A DNA stretch of 64,000 bases from a virus. Position 1 is the stretch's first letter. Every line of letters starts with the position of its first letter. The notes below the pieces were generated by a model. That model was not told where the DNA came from. It saw nothing but the letters and a program-made list of their open reading frames with translations, and searched no databases. A program made the position numbers and the translations under genes. This document shows, in pieces, positions 21,661-30,133 of this stretch. Where the stretch lies: the IMG/VR virus record IMGVR_UViG_3300035211_000097, positions 1-64,000 of that record; one strand, given 5' to 3'.

Positions 21661-22808
21661 TGTGTGTATTGTGTGAACTGGAATACAAAGAAAAAATCTC
21701 TTTTGAAATAATCAAGCCATATGAAAATACTTATGCCAAACTGGAAAAAGCAATAGAAACACTTGAAAAAGCCATGGGTGGTAAGCATAAACAGTTGACA
21801 GAAGTATCTCCATATTTATCAATGCGTGAATTGGAAGAGAAGAGTAAAACTGAGGTAGAGAAAGGCTTACATACATTGTTTCAAAATATTTCCCGGAAAT
21901 GGCTGGGATTTGAGAAAGCCAATAATGACCCTTTTAAGCTGGGGTCTGATATATTCATAAACCCACAGACAGGTAAACCGCTTACAAAAGGCGAATGGGC
22001 TAAAATGAAAAAGGATATACTGGGAGCTTTTCAAAAGATTTACGGTGACCAGGACAAGTACATTATAAAGTCTGCCATGGCATTAGGAAAAATCCTCAAG
22101 GCTATGCCGACAAAGGACGCTATAAAGACACCGCTTAAAGATTTATCTATAAAACTTAGCCATGAGGTGAGGAAAGTAGAGGCTGATCCAATATATGCAA
22201 ATACTCTGGCGTTTGCAGAGCAGAGAACAGGACAATTGATCACCAATTTATCTGAATATCAATTTACAAAGATACACGATGCCATCTTACAGGCTCAGGT
22301 AGACCGTTTGTCTGCCCGGCAATTAGAAACAAATTTATTTGATCAGTTTTCCGAGATGAACAGGGACTGGCGAATGATTGCTGAAACAGAGATGGCAAAT
22401 AATGAAAATAACGGACAGTTGTTAACGGCTTTGTCCCGTGCTACTGAAGAGAAACCGGTCTTCATGCAGGGTGGTTCTTCGGGTGGTGCGTGTTCATGGT
22501 GTCGTAACATGGTAAATAATAAAGTGGTCATGGTTGTGCCGGAACCTCCTACCGGTGGCGGTGATATTGTTTATTATCAGGATAAGCCGTATACAGCTGT
22601 CTGGCCCGGCAAAACTAATGCAGGCAGGAAGAGATCAAACTGGTGGGTAGCTTCTGGCGCACAGCATCCTCATTGCCGGTGTTACTGGGTAGAGTATGAA
22701 CCCGGTTTTGAAGATGAGTGGAAACAGCTTCAGGCTGCCATCGATGAGGCTACTAAGGACAGTGAGGCTGTGAAAAAATTATATGAGAAACCTGCTTGGG
22801 AAAGATAA
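21660..22808 (+). CDS. MuF-like minor head protein
   Basis: 382 aa. The C-terminal part has the MuF/SPP1 gp7 head-morphogenesis layout: RDWRMIAETEMANNENNGQ, then CSWCRNMVNN, a gap, and QHPHCRCYWVE near the end. The N-terminal two thirds is helical, as usual for this family. MuF proteins sit inside the head near the portal and may help DNA ejection. The portal gene that normally precedes it is not adjacent, unlike the usual order. It closes the virion-associated block before the promoter at 22814. Confidence 0.75.
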   Translation: MCVLCELEYKEKISFEIIKPYENTYAKLEKAIETLEKAMGGKHKQLTEVSPYLSMRELEEKSKTEVEKGLHTLFQNISRKWLGFEKANNDPFKLGSDIFINPQTGKPLTKGEWAKMKKDILGAFQKIYGDQDKYIIKSAMALGKILKAMPTKDAIKTPLKDLSIKLSHEVRKVEADPIYANTLAFAEQRTGQLITNLSEYQFTKIHDAILQAQVDRLSARQLETNLFDQFSEMNRDWRMIAETEMANNENNGQLLTALSRATEEKPVFMQGGSSGGACSWCRNMVNNKVVMVVPEPPTGGGDIVYYQDKPYTAVWPGKTNAGRKRSNWWVASGAQHPHCRCYWVEYEPGFEDEWKQLQAAIDEATKDSEAVKKLYEKPAWER

Positions 22809-22810
22809 TT

Positions 22811-22841
22811 TCATGTTATAATAAAATAACTATAGTAAAGT
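22811..22841 (+). promoter_or_regulatory. extended -10 promoter and 18-bp shared element before the head genes
   Basis: TCATGT then TATAAT (22817-22822) and AAAA form an extended -10. Overlapping its downstream end, 22824-22841 (AAATAACTATAGTAAAGT) matches 53815-53832 before the sigma-like gene in 17 of 18 positions. The shared element could be an operator or an alternative promoter. The scaffold-like gene starts at 22858. Confidence 0.6.
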
Positions 22842-22857
22842 AAAAGGAGACTACCTT

Positions 22858-23457
22858 ATGGGTGACGAACAGAACACAGAAAATGTTGTAACTGAAGAAA
22901 CTACTCCTGAAGAAAATCAGGAACAGGAAGAGGCAACTACCAAAACAGTTGTGGAAGGTGCAAATGAAACAACGTCGGAAGAATTGGGTGCTGTTGAGCT
23001 GACCATGGAAGATGTAAATGAAATGACATCTGAAGAATTAGATGGACTTACTGAGGCGGACAAGCAAGCACTGAAACTTGATGATAACAAAATCGCTTCT
23101 TTAAAAGTGGCTGCTGATGAAAGAGCGAGGGCAGTTGAACTTGAAAAAGAAGATGCTGAAAAAGAAGCTGTTGCTACTGCTAAAAATGATGCTAATGCAG
23201 CAGCCAAGGAAAAACAGGACAAAGAAGATGTCAAGGCCAAAGCGGATAAGGAAAAACAGGACAAGGACAATGCCCCAAAGAGTAACACCGGTGTGACAGA
23301 TAAGGTTACTGAAAAAGTATCTAAAGAGTCTGTCAAACAGTTACCGAAAGATATGAGGAAAATTGTTCAGGCTGCAATCCGAGTTCTTGCGTCTAAAACA
23401 CTTAATCAGGCAGAAATGTCGGATTTTGTAGATTCATTTCCGGCTCTTTTTGAATAA
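22858..23457 (+). CDS. acidic scaffold-like protein
   Basis: 199 aa. Glu-, Ala- and Lys-rich throughout, with a long helical section (about residues 85-140: AADERARAVELEKEDAEKEA and following) and a short C-terminal structured part (MRKIVQAAIRVLASKTLNQAE). Composition and place just upstream of the protease and capsid genes fit a scaffolding or internal head protein, though a second scaffold candidate lies at 24580. No cysteine, no membrane segment. Strong AAGGAG site. Confidence 0.5.
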   Translation: MGDEQNTENVVTEETTPEENQEQEEATTKTVVEGANETTSEELGAVELTMEDVNEMTSEELDGLTEADKQALKLDDNKIASLKVAADERARAVELEKEDAEKEAVATAKNDANAAAKEKQDKEDVKAKADKEKQDKDNAPKSNTGVTDKVTEKVSKESVKQLPKDMRKIVQAAIRVLASKTLNQAEMSDFVDSFPALFE

Positions 23458-23477
23458 AAGGGCGTAAAGAGGTCGAA

Positions 23478-23699
23478 ATGTCAGTGAAAATTCAGCAGGG
23501 TGTTGACAGCAATACCGGACGGAGTTATCATAAAAATAGAAAGAAGATCAAATTGGTGCTTGCGAAGAGTGCTGAGGATTTTCATGAAGTCCGGTGTGAT
23601 GAGTGCAATGCCTTGTTCTTTAAATCTACAGGACTTTCCGGTACATTACAAATGAAGTGTCGAAAGTGCGGAAAGCTGGTAGCACTGCATTTCGGCTGA
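23478..23699 (+). CDS. Com-like zinc-ribbon protein
   Basis: 73 aa. VRCDECNALFFKSTG, then MKCRKCGKLVALHF, matches the Com family (Mu-like prophage Com) in cysteine spacing and flanking residues. In Mu, Com binds the mom mRNA and stimulates its translation. No mom-like gene is adjacent, so here it may be a general RNA-binding zinc ribbon. A strong terminator follows. Confidence 0.6.
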   Translation: MSVKIQQGVDSNTGRSYHKNRKKIKLVLAKSAEDFHEVRCDECNALFFKSTGLSGTLQMKCRKCGKLVALHFG

Positions 23700-23725
23700 A
23701 GCAAGAAGTATTCGATCCCGATAGA

Positions 23726-23760
23726 GGACACACTTTTTAATTAAGGTGTGTCCTTTTTTT
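23726..23760 (+). terminator. rho-independent terminator
   Basis: GGACACAC (23726-23733) pairs with GTGTGTCC (23746-23753), loop TTTTTAATTAAG, followed by seven T. It separates the Com-like gene from the protease-capsid genes. Confidence 0.85.
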
Positions 23761-23773
23761 ATGGAGTTTGATA

Positions 23774-24577
23774 ATGCGTGAGACTTTGGAAAAAATCGAT
23801 AATCCGTTTTACAGTCCTTTCCCGGACAGTTCGGTATTGATAAAAGCAGAAGAGCATAACGACAAATGGATCGTGTATATGCAGGCTTCTAATGAAATTC
23901 GGGATCAGGAAGGTGACATCATAGAGATGTCGGCTTTGAAGAAAGCCCGTGATTATTATTTGAGCCACGGGGTCTTGTCATGGAACCATCAGCATAAGAT
24001 CAAACAAGACCCGAAATACATTGTCGGTGAACCCATAGACGTGGAATTTACCAACAATAACGAAACCATATTGAAAGGGTTTCTTTATAAAGAAAACGAT
24101 ATCGCTCAGAACATTATGAAAAATATACGTTCCGGGGCGAAAAAATTAGGTGCTTCTATCGGAGGTGGTATTCTACATAAATCACAGGACAAAAAAGTTT
24201 CTGCGGTTATTTGGGATGAGACAGCAATAACGCATTGTCCGGTAAACGATGGAACACTGGGAAATGTACAGATTGTACCTTTTGCAGAATTCATGAAAGC
24301 ACTAACAGCTGGTTCCGGGGTAGACGCTTCGTCTTTCTCAGGTGGCCGGGCCATAACTCCTGAAAGTATGCAGGGAGCTACGGTAGAAATGATTGGTAAC
24401 AGGTCACAGCTTGAGTGGGATAGTATTTTCACTTCTTTGGCAAAGGCCATTGCTACCGATGTGGTAACCAATTATAACGAATTGGTTGATTTTTGCAGCA
24501 GTAATCTTGGTTTAGATCAAGATGAAATAAAGGCGGTTGGTCAGACTGTCGTAAATTATTTTAAACGGGAGAGCTAA
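23774..24577 (+). CDS. prohead maturation protease
   Basis: 267 aa from ATG 23774, GGAG 7 nt upstream. The first ~165 residues look like a phage prohead protease: a beta strand with QASNEIRDQEGDII, the catalytic histidine region SWNHQH (70-74), and LGASIGGG (126-132) with the candidate nucleophile Ser128, ending TAITHCPVN. It would cleave scaffold and capsid protein N-termini in the prohead. Residues 175-198 (KALTAGSGVDASS...) repeat almost exactly in the capsid protein N-terminus, so this tail may be a processing or targeting site. Confidence 0.75.
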   Translation: MRETLEKIDNPFYSPFPDSSVLIKAEEHNDKWIVYMQASNEIRDQEGDIIEMSALKKARDYYLSHGVLSWNHQHKIKQDPKYIVGEPIDVEFTNNNETILKGFLYKENDIAQNIMKNIRSGAKKLGASIGGGILHKSQDKKVSAVIWDETAITHCPVNDGTLGNVQIVPFAEFMKALTAGSGVDASSFSGGRAITPESMQGATVEMIGNRSQLEWDSIFTSLAKAIATDVVTNYNELVDFCSSNLGLDQDEIKAVGQTVVNYFKRES

Positions 24578-24579
24578 AC

Positions 24580-25323
24580 ATGAAAACAGGCGAGAAAGAA
24601 AAAGAAACTGTTTTAGATCAGGAAGCTCTTGAGAAATCTCTGGACACTTCGATGGCCGGTTTAAAAGCAGAATTGGGTATAACCCCTGTTGAACCTGTCA
24701 AACCCGAACCTCTAAAAAAAGGTAAAACCGAGGAAGAAAACGGCGAACCTGAAGACACTGAAGGGGAATCTGAAAAAGAGAAAGACGGCGAAGAAGAGGG
24801 ATACGAGGAAACAGCAAAATCCATTGAAGCAATGATGAATGATGCCCCTGAAGCTGAAGCAGCAATGGATGTAGAGCCCTTTCTCCGTACTCTCGTAAAG
24901 AGTATCGACAAGAGATTTAATGATCTCGCTTCTCAGATGACTGATGAAGTCGGCAAAAAACTTGACGGTGTTGTAAGTCTTGTGAAATCACAGGCCACAA
25001 TGATGCTTGCGCAGGCTGATCTTCAGAAGTCCATCAGCGAAAACACAAGGAAGATAGGGGATCAGACAATTCCCTCTGCTTCTGTCCGAGGCAAAGCCGG
25101 GGAACGCTTTGCAAAGAGTAATGATGGGAAGACACCAGAAATCGACTTCTCAAACATTGATCCTGCAAAAATTGACACTCTTGAGTGGCTGAAGAAAGGA
25201 TGGATCAACAATACTCAGGCCACTGTTATTGATAACAGGGTCACCAAAAACGCTTTGTTTAAATCGGGTGATGCCACTGATCTTATGGTGAAATCACTCA
25301 TAGAAAAACAGGAGGCTAAATAA
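24580..25323 (+). CDS. probable head scaffolding protein
   Basis: 247 aa, lying directly between protease and capsid genes, the usual place for a scaffold. The N-terminal 100 residues are very acidic (GEPEDTEGESEKEKDGEEEG), followed by a helical segment (VEPFLRTLVKSIDKRFNDLA) and a flexible C-terminal third. Such proteins guide capsid assembly and are degraded by the protease. No identity to a named scaffold is claimed. Confidence 0.6.
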   Translation: MKTGEKEKETVLDQEALEKSLDTSMAGLKAELGITPVEPVKPEPLKKGKTEEENGEPEDTEGESEKEKDGEEEGYEETAKSIEAMMNDAPEAEAAMDVEPFLRTLVKSIDKRFNDLASQMTDEVGKKLDGVVSLVKSQATMMLAQADLQKSISENTRKIGDQTIPSASVRGKAGERFAKSNDGKTPEIDFSNIDPAKIDTLEWLKKGWINNTQATVIDNRVTKNALFKSGDATDLMVKSLIEKQEAK

Positions 25324-25324
25324 A

Positions 25325-26710
25325 ATGAAACCAGCAGCTATTTTTGACGAAAAGCTCACAGGATATGGCGAACTGCATGCGGAGTCTCTTCAGAATTTGC
25401 AGAAAGCCTTAACTGCTGGTGACGGTGTTGATGCCGGTTCTTTTACCGGTGGTCGTGCGCTGACACCTGAGAGTTTAGAAAAAACTCTGGTCAACATCCT
25501 GCATACACAGGATGAAGCCGTTCTGTTCAAAGCTCTGAAGAAAACACCCATCAAAGGGCCTGTTCACCAGTGGAATCAGCGTGACGAAGTCGGCGCAGAT
25601 GACGGAGCATGGGTACCGGAAGGTGGCGATTCTGAAGACACTGATCAGAACATCGAACGTAAGTACTTGACTGCGAAATATCTTCAGACTCGCAGACAGG
25701 TAACCTTGCAGGCAGCATCGACAAACATGCTCGAAAACGCAATGGCAATCGAACAGAATGCCGGTATGCTCTGGCTTGTGAGAAACACAGAAAAAGGTCT
25801 GATCTACGGAAATTCAGACCATGTTGCGTATCAGCCCGATGGACTGATCAAACAGATTCCCACATCGAACGTTCTTGATATGAGAGGTGGCGATGCAACG
25901 TCCAGCACCTTTGAAGATCGTATCGGTGAATCCGCAAGACTCATCCGTGACAGTTATGGTAAGGCCAGTCTGATATTGTCCTCTACCATGGTTATGCAGG
26001 ATGTACAGGTTCTGTTGAGAGACAGGATCAGATTTCAGGCAGGAACTACACAGGGAAGTGCGGTGTTCACAGAATATCCCACACCTTTTGGAACACCTGA
26101 TCTGAAAGAAGACATCTTCATCAAGGAAGGAAATGTACCTTCTCCGTCAAGTCTGACGGCAAAAAGACCAAGTGCGCCTACTCTGGGTACGCTGACAACC
26201 CCTGCCAGTACAACCGGTTACTCTTTTGATGCCGGTTCTGCAGGTGACTATGTGTATAAAGTTGTCGCAGTAAACAGGTACGGTGATTCTGTTGCTTCAG
26301 CAGAACTTGTTGTCGCTGGTGTCGCCACAGGTGACATGGTTCAATTTACCATTACTGATGGTGCTGTAGCCGGTACAGCTTACAAGATTTACCGCTCAAT
26401 TAAGGGTGGTGTTACAGGTGCTGAAGTAAGGTACATGGAAACAATCGTAAGAACAGGTGCAGCCACTGTTTATCAGGATGATAACAGTGAACTTCCCGGA
26501 TGTTCTGACGTTTTCGTTCTCACAATGGAAGGAATGTATGATGCAATCGAATGGTTTCAGTTTCTTCCAGCAATGAAGTTCGATTTATTTCCGACAAATG
26601 CAGCTGTTTATCCGTTCCTGATGCTTATTTTCGGAGGTCTTGCACTGAAGAAACCGCCTCAGCATGTACGGATCAAAAACGTTGCGCCCTCTAATCTGGG
26701 CTGGTTCTAA
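25325..26710 (+). CDS. major capsid protein with Ig/FN3-like insertion
   Basis: 461 aa, ATG 25325 with GGAGG upstream. The N-terminal 50 residues carry KALTAGDGVDAGSF and GGRALTPES, matching the protease tail. The core (PVHQWNQRDEVGADDG, RKYLTAKYLQTRRQVT, SLILSSTMVMQDVQ) and the C-terminal DLFPTNAAVYPFLMLIFGGLAL fit HK97-fold capsids of this type. Residues about 275-390 (APTLGTLTTPASTTGYSFDA, YVYKVVAVNRYGDSV, AYKIYRSI) resemble an FN3/Ig-like domain inserted in the fold, probably displayed on the capsid surface. Its position next to protease and scaffold is decisive. Confidence 0.85.
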   Translation: MKPAAIFDEKLTGYGELHAESLQNLQKALTAGDGVDAGSFTGGRALTPESLEKTLVNILHTQDEAVLFKALKKTPIKGPVHQWNQRDEVGADDGAWVPEGGDSEDTDQNIERKYLTAKYLQTRRQVTLQAASTNMLENAMAIEQNAGMLWLVRNTEKGLIYGNSDHVAYQPDGLIKQIPTSNVLDMRGGDATSSTFEDRIGESARLIRDSYGKASLILSSTMVMQDVQVLLRDRIRFQAGTTQGSAVFTEYPTPFGTPDLKEDIFIKEGNVPSPSSLTAKRPSAPTLGTLTTPASTTGYSFDAGSAGDYVYKVVAVNRYGDSVASAELVVAGVATGDMVQFTITDGAVAGTAYKIYRSIKGGVTGAEVRYMETIVRTGAATVYQDDNSELPGCSDVFVLTMEGMYDAIEWFQFLPAMKFDLFPTNAAVYPFLMLIFGGLALKKPPQHVRIKNVAPSNLGWF

Positions 26711-26728
26711 TACCGGGCAACAGTAATC

Positions 26729-26752
26729 AGGGCTACCTTAACCGGTAGCCCT
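26729..26752 (+). terminator. hairpin after the capsid gene
   Basis: AGGGCTACC (26729-26737) pairs with GGTAGCCCT (26744-26752); it is followed by ATAATACG, not a T-run. It may cause partial termination or protect the capsid mRNA end. TATAAT at 26752-26757 overlaps it, so a promoter for the next gene is also possible. Confidence 0.5.
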
Positions 26753-26772
26753 ATAATACGTGAGGTAATTTT

Positions 26773-27117
26773 ATGAGTAAGAGAATGAGCTATCGTGATC
26801 GACTTATTGCTTCATCTCCGGTATGGTCAGAAATTCTGCAAAGGACTACACCTTTTGTACAGAATAAACTGATTACCGGTGGAGCTGCCGGTCAGCTTGC
26901 TGTCTCTGGTATCAAAAAGGGTGATGAGATTGTTTCTGTAATAAATCTCACGACCCCTGCCGATATGACTGATGAGTTTAAGGCCAATGACATCGCTTCA
27001 GGCGAAGACAAAGGTATGAATGCTACTGATGGATATATCGATAATACCGGTGGTACAGCAACAACCGCAGAAAATCTTCTGGTATCTTACCTGTCATGGG
27101 TAGATGTCACTGCATAA
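26773..27117 (+). CDS. small head protein, probable decoration or stabilisation
   Basis: 114 aa. Begins MSKRMSYRDRLI, then a beta-rich part GGAAGQLAVSGIKKGDEIVS with VINLTTPADMTDEF, a pattern common in small capsid-associated proteins encoded directly after major capsid genes. The C-terminus (ENLLVSYLSWVDVTA) ends in a hydrophobic strand. Role inferred from position and beta content. Confidence 0.5.
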   Translation: MSKRMSYRDRLIASSPVWSEILQRTTPFVQNKLITGGAAGQLAVSGIKKGDEIVSVINLTTPADMTDEFKANDIASGEDKGMNATDGYIDNTGGTATTAENLLVSYLSWVDVTA

Positions 27118-27129
27118 AAGGAATAAATT

Positions 27130-27657
27130 ATGGGATCAGCTACAGTTGTTTTTTCGGAAACAAATGGGGTTCTTGCCTCTGCGGTTACGACCAATGATAT
27201 TGCCAATATAAACTTTGGCAGTGCTGATGTGGCAGAACTGACCCCTGCGACTTATCCTATTGTGGCACAGGCTGATGGACATAGCTATGAAAAATGGCTC
27301 AGGCTTCAGCTTACAAATTTAGGTGTAGCGTCCATCGTTGATAACTTTAAAATGTGGTTGTCGGCTGGCTCGTATGTAACCGGAGAAGGTATCAGCTGTA
27401 ATTTGGTAACCTCTGGTTATTCTCAGGCATCGTACCCATCAGGAGGCCCTGTAGACAGTGACTCTTCAGAGGCTACACAGGCTATGCCTACTTCGGAACC
27501 GGCTTCTGCTAATATTGGTGTGGGAGGTTCCCTTACCGGGCAGTTAACGGCGACAGGATATACAGATTACATCGTGCTTCAGCTCGATGTGACAGCATCG
27601 ACTCCATCAGGTTCTGTAAACCAGAAAACCATAACAATCCAATGGGATGAACAATAA
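27130..27657 (+). CDS. putative head decoration/structural protein
   Basis: 175 aa. A beta-sandwich-like composition rich in Ser, Thr, Ala and Gly, with few Lys/Arg and no helix-forming stretches. Segments such as YEKWLRLQLTNLGVASIVDN and YTDYIVLQLDVTASTPSG look like strand pairs. Position downstream of capsid genes supports an outer decoration protein. A terminator follows. Confidence 0.5.
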   Translation: MGSATVVFSETNGVLASAVTTNDIANINFGSADVAELTPATYPIVAQADGHSYEKWLRLQLTNLGVASIVDNFKMWLSAGSYVTGEGISCNLVTSGYSQASYPSGGPVDSDSSEATQAMPTSEPASANIGVGGSLTGQLTATGYTDYIVLQLDVTASTPSGSVNQKTITIQWDEQ

Positions 27658-27670
27658 AGGGACAAATAAG

Positions 27671-27692
27671 GGGAGTGTAAAAACTCCCTTTT
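27671..27692 (+). terminator. rho-independent terminator
   Basis: GGGAGT (27671-27676) pairs with ACTCCC (27683-27688), followed by TTTTATTT. It ends the capsid block. Confidence 0.75.
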
Positions 27693-27709
27693 ATTTAAGG
27701 GACTAAACT

Positions 27710-28081
27710 ATGTTAGAAATTTTCGCAGTTAAAGGGCAGACGACAGAGAAAATCGAGTTTACTGATATTAAAAAGCAGGCAGAGAGTATCAGCAAACTTG
27801 TTTTTTTATGGGATTTTAGTTCAGTTGTCGTGGACCCGAAAAAAAGAACATTTATTATAAACGGGGGCCGTGAGTTTATTTTGCAGGAAGCTGAGGGTCT
27901 TAATTTTGCTTGTTTTAGAAGAAATCGGCAGAGTTTCGGATTAAATGGAGAACAAAAAAGTGAGGCTGAAGTATCATCTTATCTAATTGGTTTTCATGGT
28001 ATAATAAAATCAGAAAAGAAAGAAGTTTATCTACAAATTTCAGCTGATGGAAAAAATTGGCACTGGATAGATAAACGATAA
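27710..28081 (+). CDS. hypothetical protein
   Basis: 123 aa with GGGACTAAACT before the ATG. Alternating hydrophobics suggest a beta-rich fold (KRTFIINGGREFILQEAEG, EVYLQISADGKNWHW). The last part has a DGKNW motif seen in carbohydrate-binding or propeller-like proteins, but too short to assign. An extended -10 promoter lies inside its 3' part (27997-28008). Confidence 0.5.
   Translation: MLEIFAVKGQTTEKIEFTDIKKQAESISKLVFLWDFSSVVVDPKKRTFIINGGREFILQEAEGLNFACFRRNRQSFGLNGEQKSEAEVSSYLIGFHGIIKSEKKEVYLQISADGKNWHWIDKR
27997..28010 (+). promoter_or_regulatory. extended -10 promoter inside a gene (TGGTATAATAAA)
   Basis: TTTTCATGG, then TATAAT at 28000-28005 and AAA, within the coding region of the previous gene. 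It would supply an internal start for the head-fibre gene at 28091. It matches the elements at 22811 and 35656. Confidence 0.55.
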
Positions 28082-28090
28082 GGATTGTAT

Positions 28091-29980
28091 ATGATTTACA
28101 TAAAGAATACCGGAGCTTCTTATTATTATATTCCTGTAGGCCCATTTGTAGACGAGGCAGATGGGTATACTTTGGAAACAGGATTAACTATCCCGAATAC
28201 AGAAGTACTTCTCAGTAAAAATGGGGGTGCTTTTTCAGCTAAGAATGATACTACAGCTTTATCCCACGATGCAAATGGGATGTATACATGCGATTTAAAC
28301 ATTACAGATATTCCTGCTGATTTTGTGGGCACAATAGAAATTTCTGTAAAAAACAGTGGAGCAAGAATTGTTACTCGTCAAATACAAGTAATGTCTGAAA
28401 GGGCGTACGATGAGCAGTTTACTGGAAATTCTCGTTATGATGATGCTATATATGTAGATCAGACACTCGGTTCTTCTGGAACTGCTTATCCGATAGGTAG
28501 AGCTGATAGCCCATCCGACAATTTGACTGATGCTTTATCGATTGCTTCAGCTAACGGTATCCGGGTAATAAGGATTGCAGAGGGTACATTTGTAGGTGGT
28601 TCGAGTTTACCTGCTGATATTTCAGGGTATACATTTGAAGCATTGGGGTCAAACACTCAATGCGTATTATATTTCCAGTCTACTAATATTAATGACTGTA
28701 TTATTATTGGATTTTCTGTATTTGGTACGGCTGTAGGTATTGCTGTTTTCAGGGAGTGTGCTTTTGGTGGCAATATGACTGCTTGTGGCTTCTATTATGA
28801 TTGTACACAGCTTTCATATACGTTTACACTTGATCCTACTTTCCTTTCTGTTTTCAGAAATCTGGTAGTCATGGCCATTATGACTATAGACTATTCATCT
28901 CCAAGTGTTTGTTCTGCTGGGGCATCTTTGGAGTTTGGTGTTATCCATTTAGATAATATGTCAACAGGAGATACTTTTGTATTGACAATGAACGGTGGAG
29001 AACTTCAGGTAAATTCTTCTTGTACTGATGGAACCGTTGTTGTTTATGGTGATGGAGTAATTATTGATGCTTCAGGTGGAGCAGTATCTATTTCAGATTA
29101 TACGACACGACAGTCTGTTGGAGGTGCTACTCCGGGGGCGATAGCTGATGCAGTTTTGGATGAGCTTATTGCAGGACACACCACCGCAGGCTCTTTAGGA
29201 CAGTCTGTCACAGATATGCTGGCTAATCAGGCTGTCATGGATGGAAAATTGGATACCATTGATACTGAAGTAGGGAGTGTCGATGGTAAAGTAGATATTA
29301 TTGATACAGTTGTGGACGGGATTGATACCAAGGTCGATGCTTTGCCGTCTTCTGCGGATATTGCTGATGATGTCTGGGATGAACCACTGGCCGATCATCA
29401 AGGCGCAGGTTCTACCGGGGAGGCTTTGGATAATGCTTCCGCAGGTGGCAGCGTTCCTACTGTCAATGAAATTGTTGCAGGAGTCTGGTCTGAACCTTTG
29501 GCCGGGTACACTACTCCTAATACTGCCGGGGAAACGTTGTCAGATATCGATGACGTGCAGACCAATCAGGCTGTCATGGATGGAAAATTGGATATTATAG
29601 ACGGTAATGTTGATGCAGCACTGGTAAATCAGACCAGCATAGAAGGAAAGATTGACGGTATTGTTACCAGTGTTGCCGGTATTCCGGGAGCTGTATGGGA
29701 AGAGCTTCTTGCTTCACATACGACAGTGGATACTTTTGGTGAACGCATAAATAATCTCTCTGAAGCTACGGTTACAGAAATTGTTGATGCGGTATGGGAT
29801 AAAGATGTCTCAGGTACACTTACAGTAGACTCAGCAGGTGAATGTATTAAAAATATATTGAAGTTTACAGGAAATAATATTACCAGATCGGGTACTGTAA
29901 TCACTATCTATGAAGATGATGGGGTTACTGCGTGGGCTACTTTTGATCTGGCTAATTTGGGAAGAGAGAGGTTGTCATAA
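28091..29980 (+). CDS. putative head-fibre or spike protein with VW-repeat region
   Basis: 629 aa from ATG 28091; AAGG lies 7 nt upstream and the TTG at 28085 is too close. The N-terminal ~120 residues are beta-rich. Residues ~120-350 look like a parallel beta-helix (SDNLTDALSIASANGIRVIR and following). From about residue 350, a motif of the type (I/V)x-x-VW(D/S)EPLA-H-T-AG--G occurs five times (DELIAGHTTAG, DEPLADHQGAG, SEPLAGYTTPN, EELLASHTTVD, DKDVSGTLTVD). These repeats are known from phage virion proteins. The site among head and neck genes suggests a head appendage that binds a surface. Confidence 0.6.
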   Translation: MIYIKNTGASYYYIPVGPFVDEADGYTLETGLTIPNTEVLLSKNGGAFSAKNDTTALSHDANGMYTCDLNITDIPADFVGTIEISVKNSGARIVTRQIQVMSERAYDEQFTGNSRYDDAIYVDQTLGSSGTAYPIGRADSPSDNLTDALSIASANGIRVIRIAEGTFVGGSSLPADISGYTFEALGSNTQCVLYFQSTNINDCIIIGFSVFGTAVGIAVFRECAFGGNMTACGFYYDCTQLSYTFTLDPTFLSVFRNLVVMAIMTIDYSSPSVCSAGASLEFGVIHLDNMSTGDTFVLTMNGGELQVNSSCTDGTVVVYGDGVIIDASGGAVSISDYTTRQSVGGATPGAIADAVLDELIAGHTTAGSLGQSVTDMLANQAVMDGKLDTIDTEVGSVDGKVDIIDTVVDGIDTKVDALPSSADIADDVWDEPLADHQGAGSTGEALDNASAGGSVPTVNEIVAGVWSEPLAGYTTPNTAGETLSDIDDVQTNQAVMDGKLDIIDGNVDAALVNQTSIEGKIDGIVTSVAGIPGAVWEELLASHTTVDTFGERINNLSEATVTEIVDAVWDKDVSGTLTVDSAGECIKNILKFTGNNITRSGTVITIYEDDGVTAWATFDLANLGRERLS

Positions 29981-30132
29981 TGTTTTTGTTTTTAGAGGGT
30001 AATCCTTTTCTGTTTATTTTAACAGGATTGTTTGATATAGAGACAGTTCCTTTACTCCCTCCCACAGTCGTTAAGATTGATAATATTGATCGATATAATC
30101 ATAAAATTATAGTGTCTTCCAAAAGAGGGTAA
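29980..30132 (+). CDS. small hydrophobic-start hypothetical protein
   Basis: 50 aa, TAATG overlap with the previous gene and GAGAGG 8 nt upstream. Residues 1-20 are hydrophobic (MFLFLEGNPFLFILTGLFD), the remainder polar. It fills the gap to the next gene exactly. No family recognised. Confidence 0.4.
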   Translation: MFLFLEGNPFLFILTGLFDIETVPLLPPTVVKIDNIDRYNHKIIVSSKRG

Positions 30133-30133
30133 T

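Noticed and set aside
29140-29600. DNA repeat or mobile element with identical GGCTGTCATGGATGGAAAATTGG-type words
   Set aside because: The repeated words are in-frame codons of the VW-repeat fibre protein and reflect internal protein duplication.
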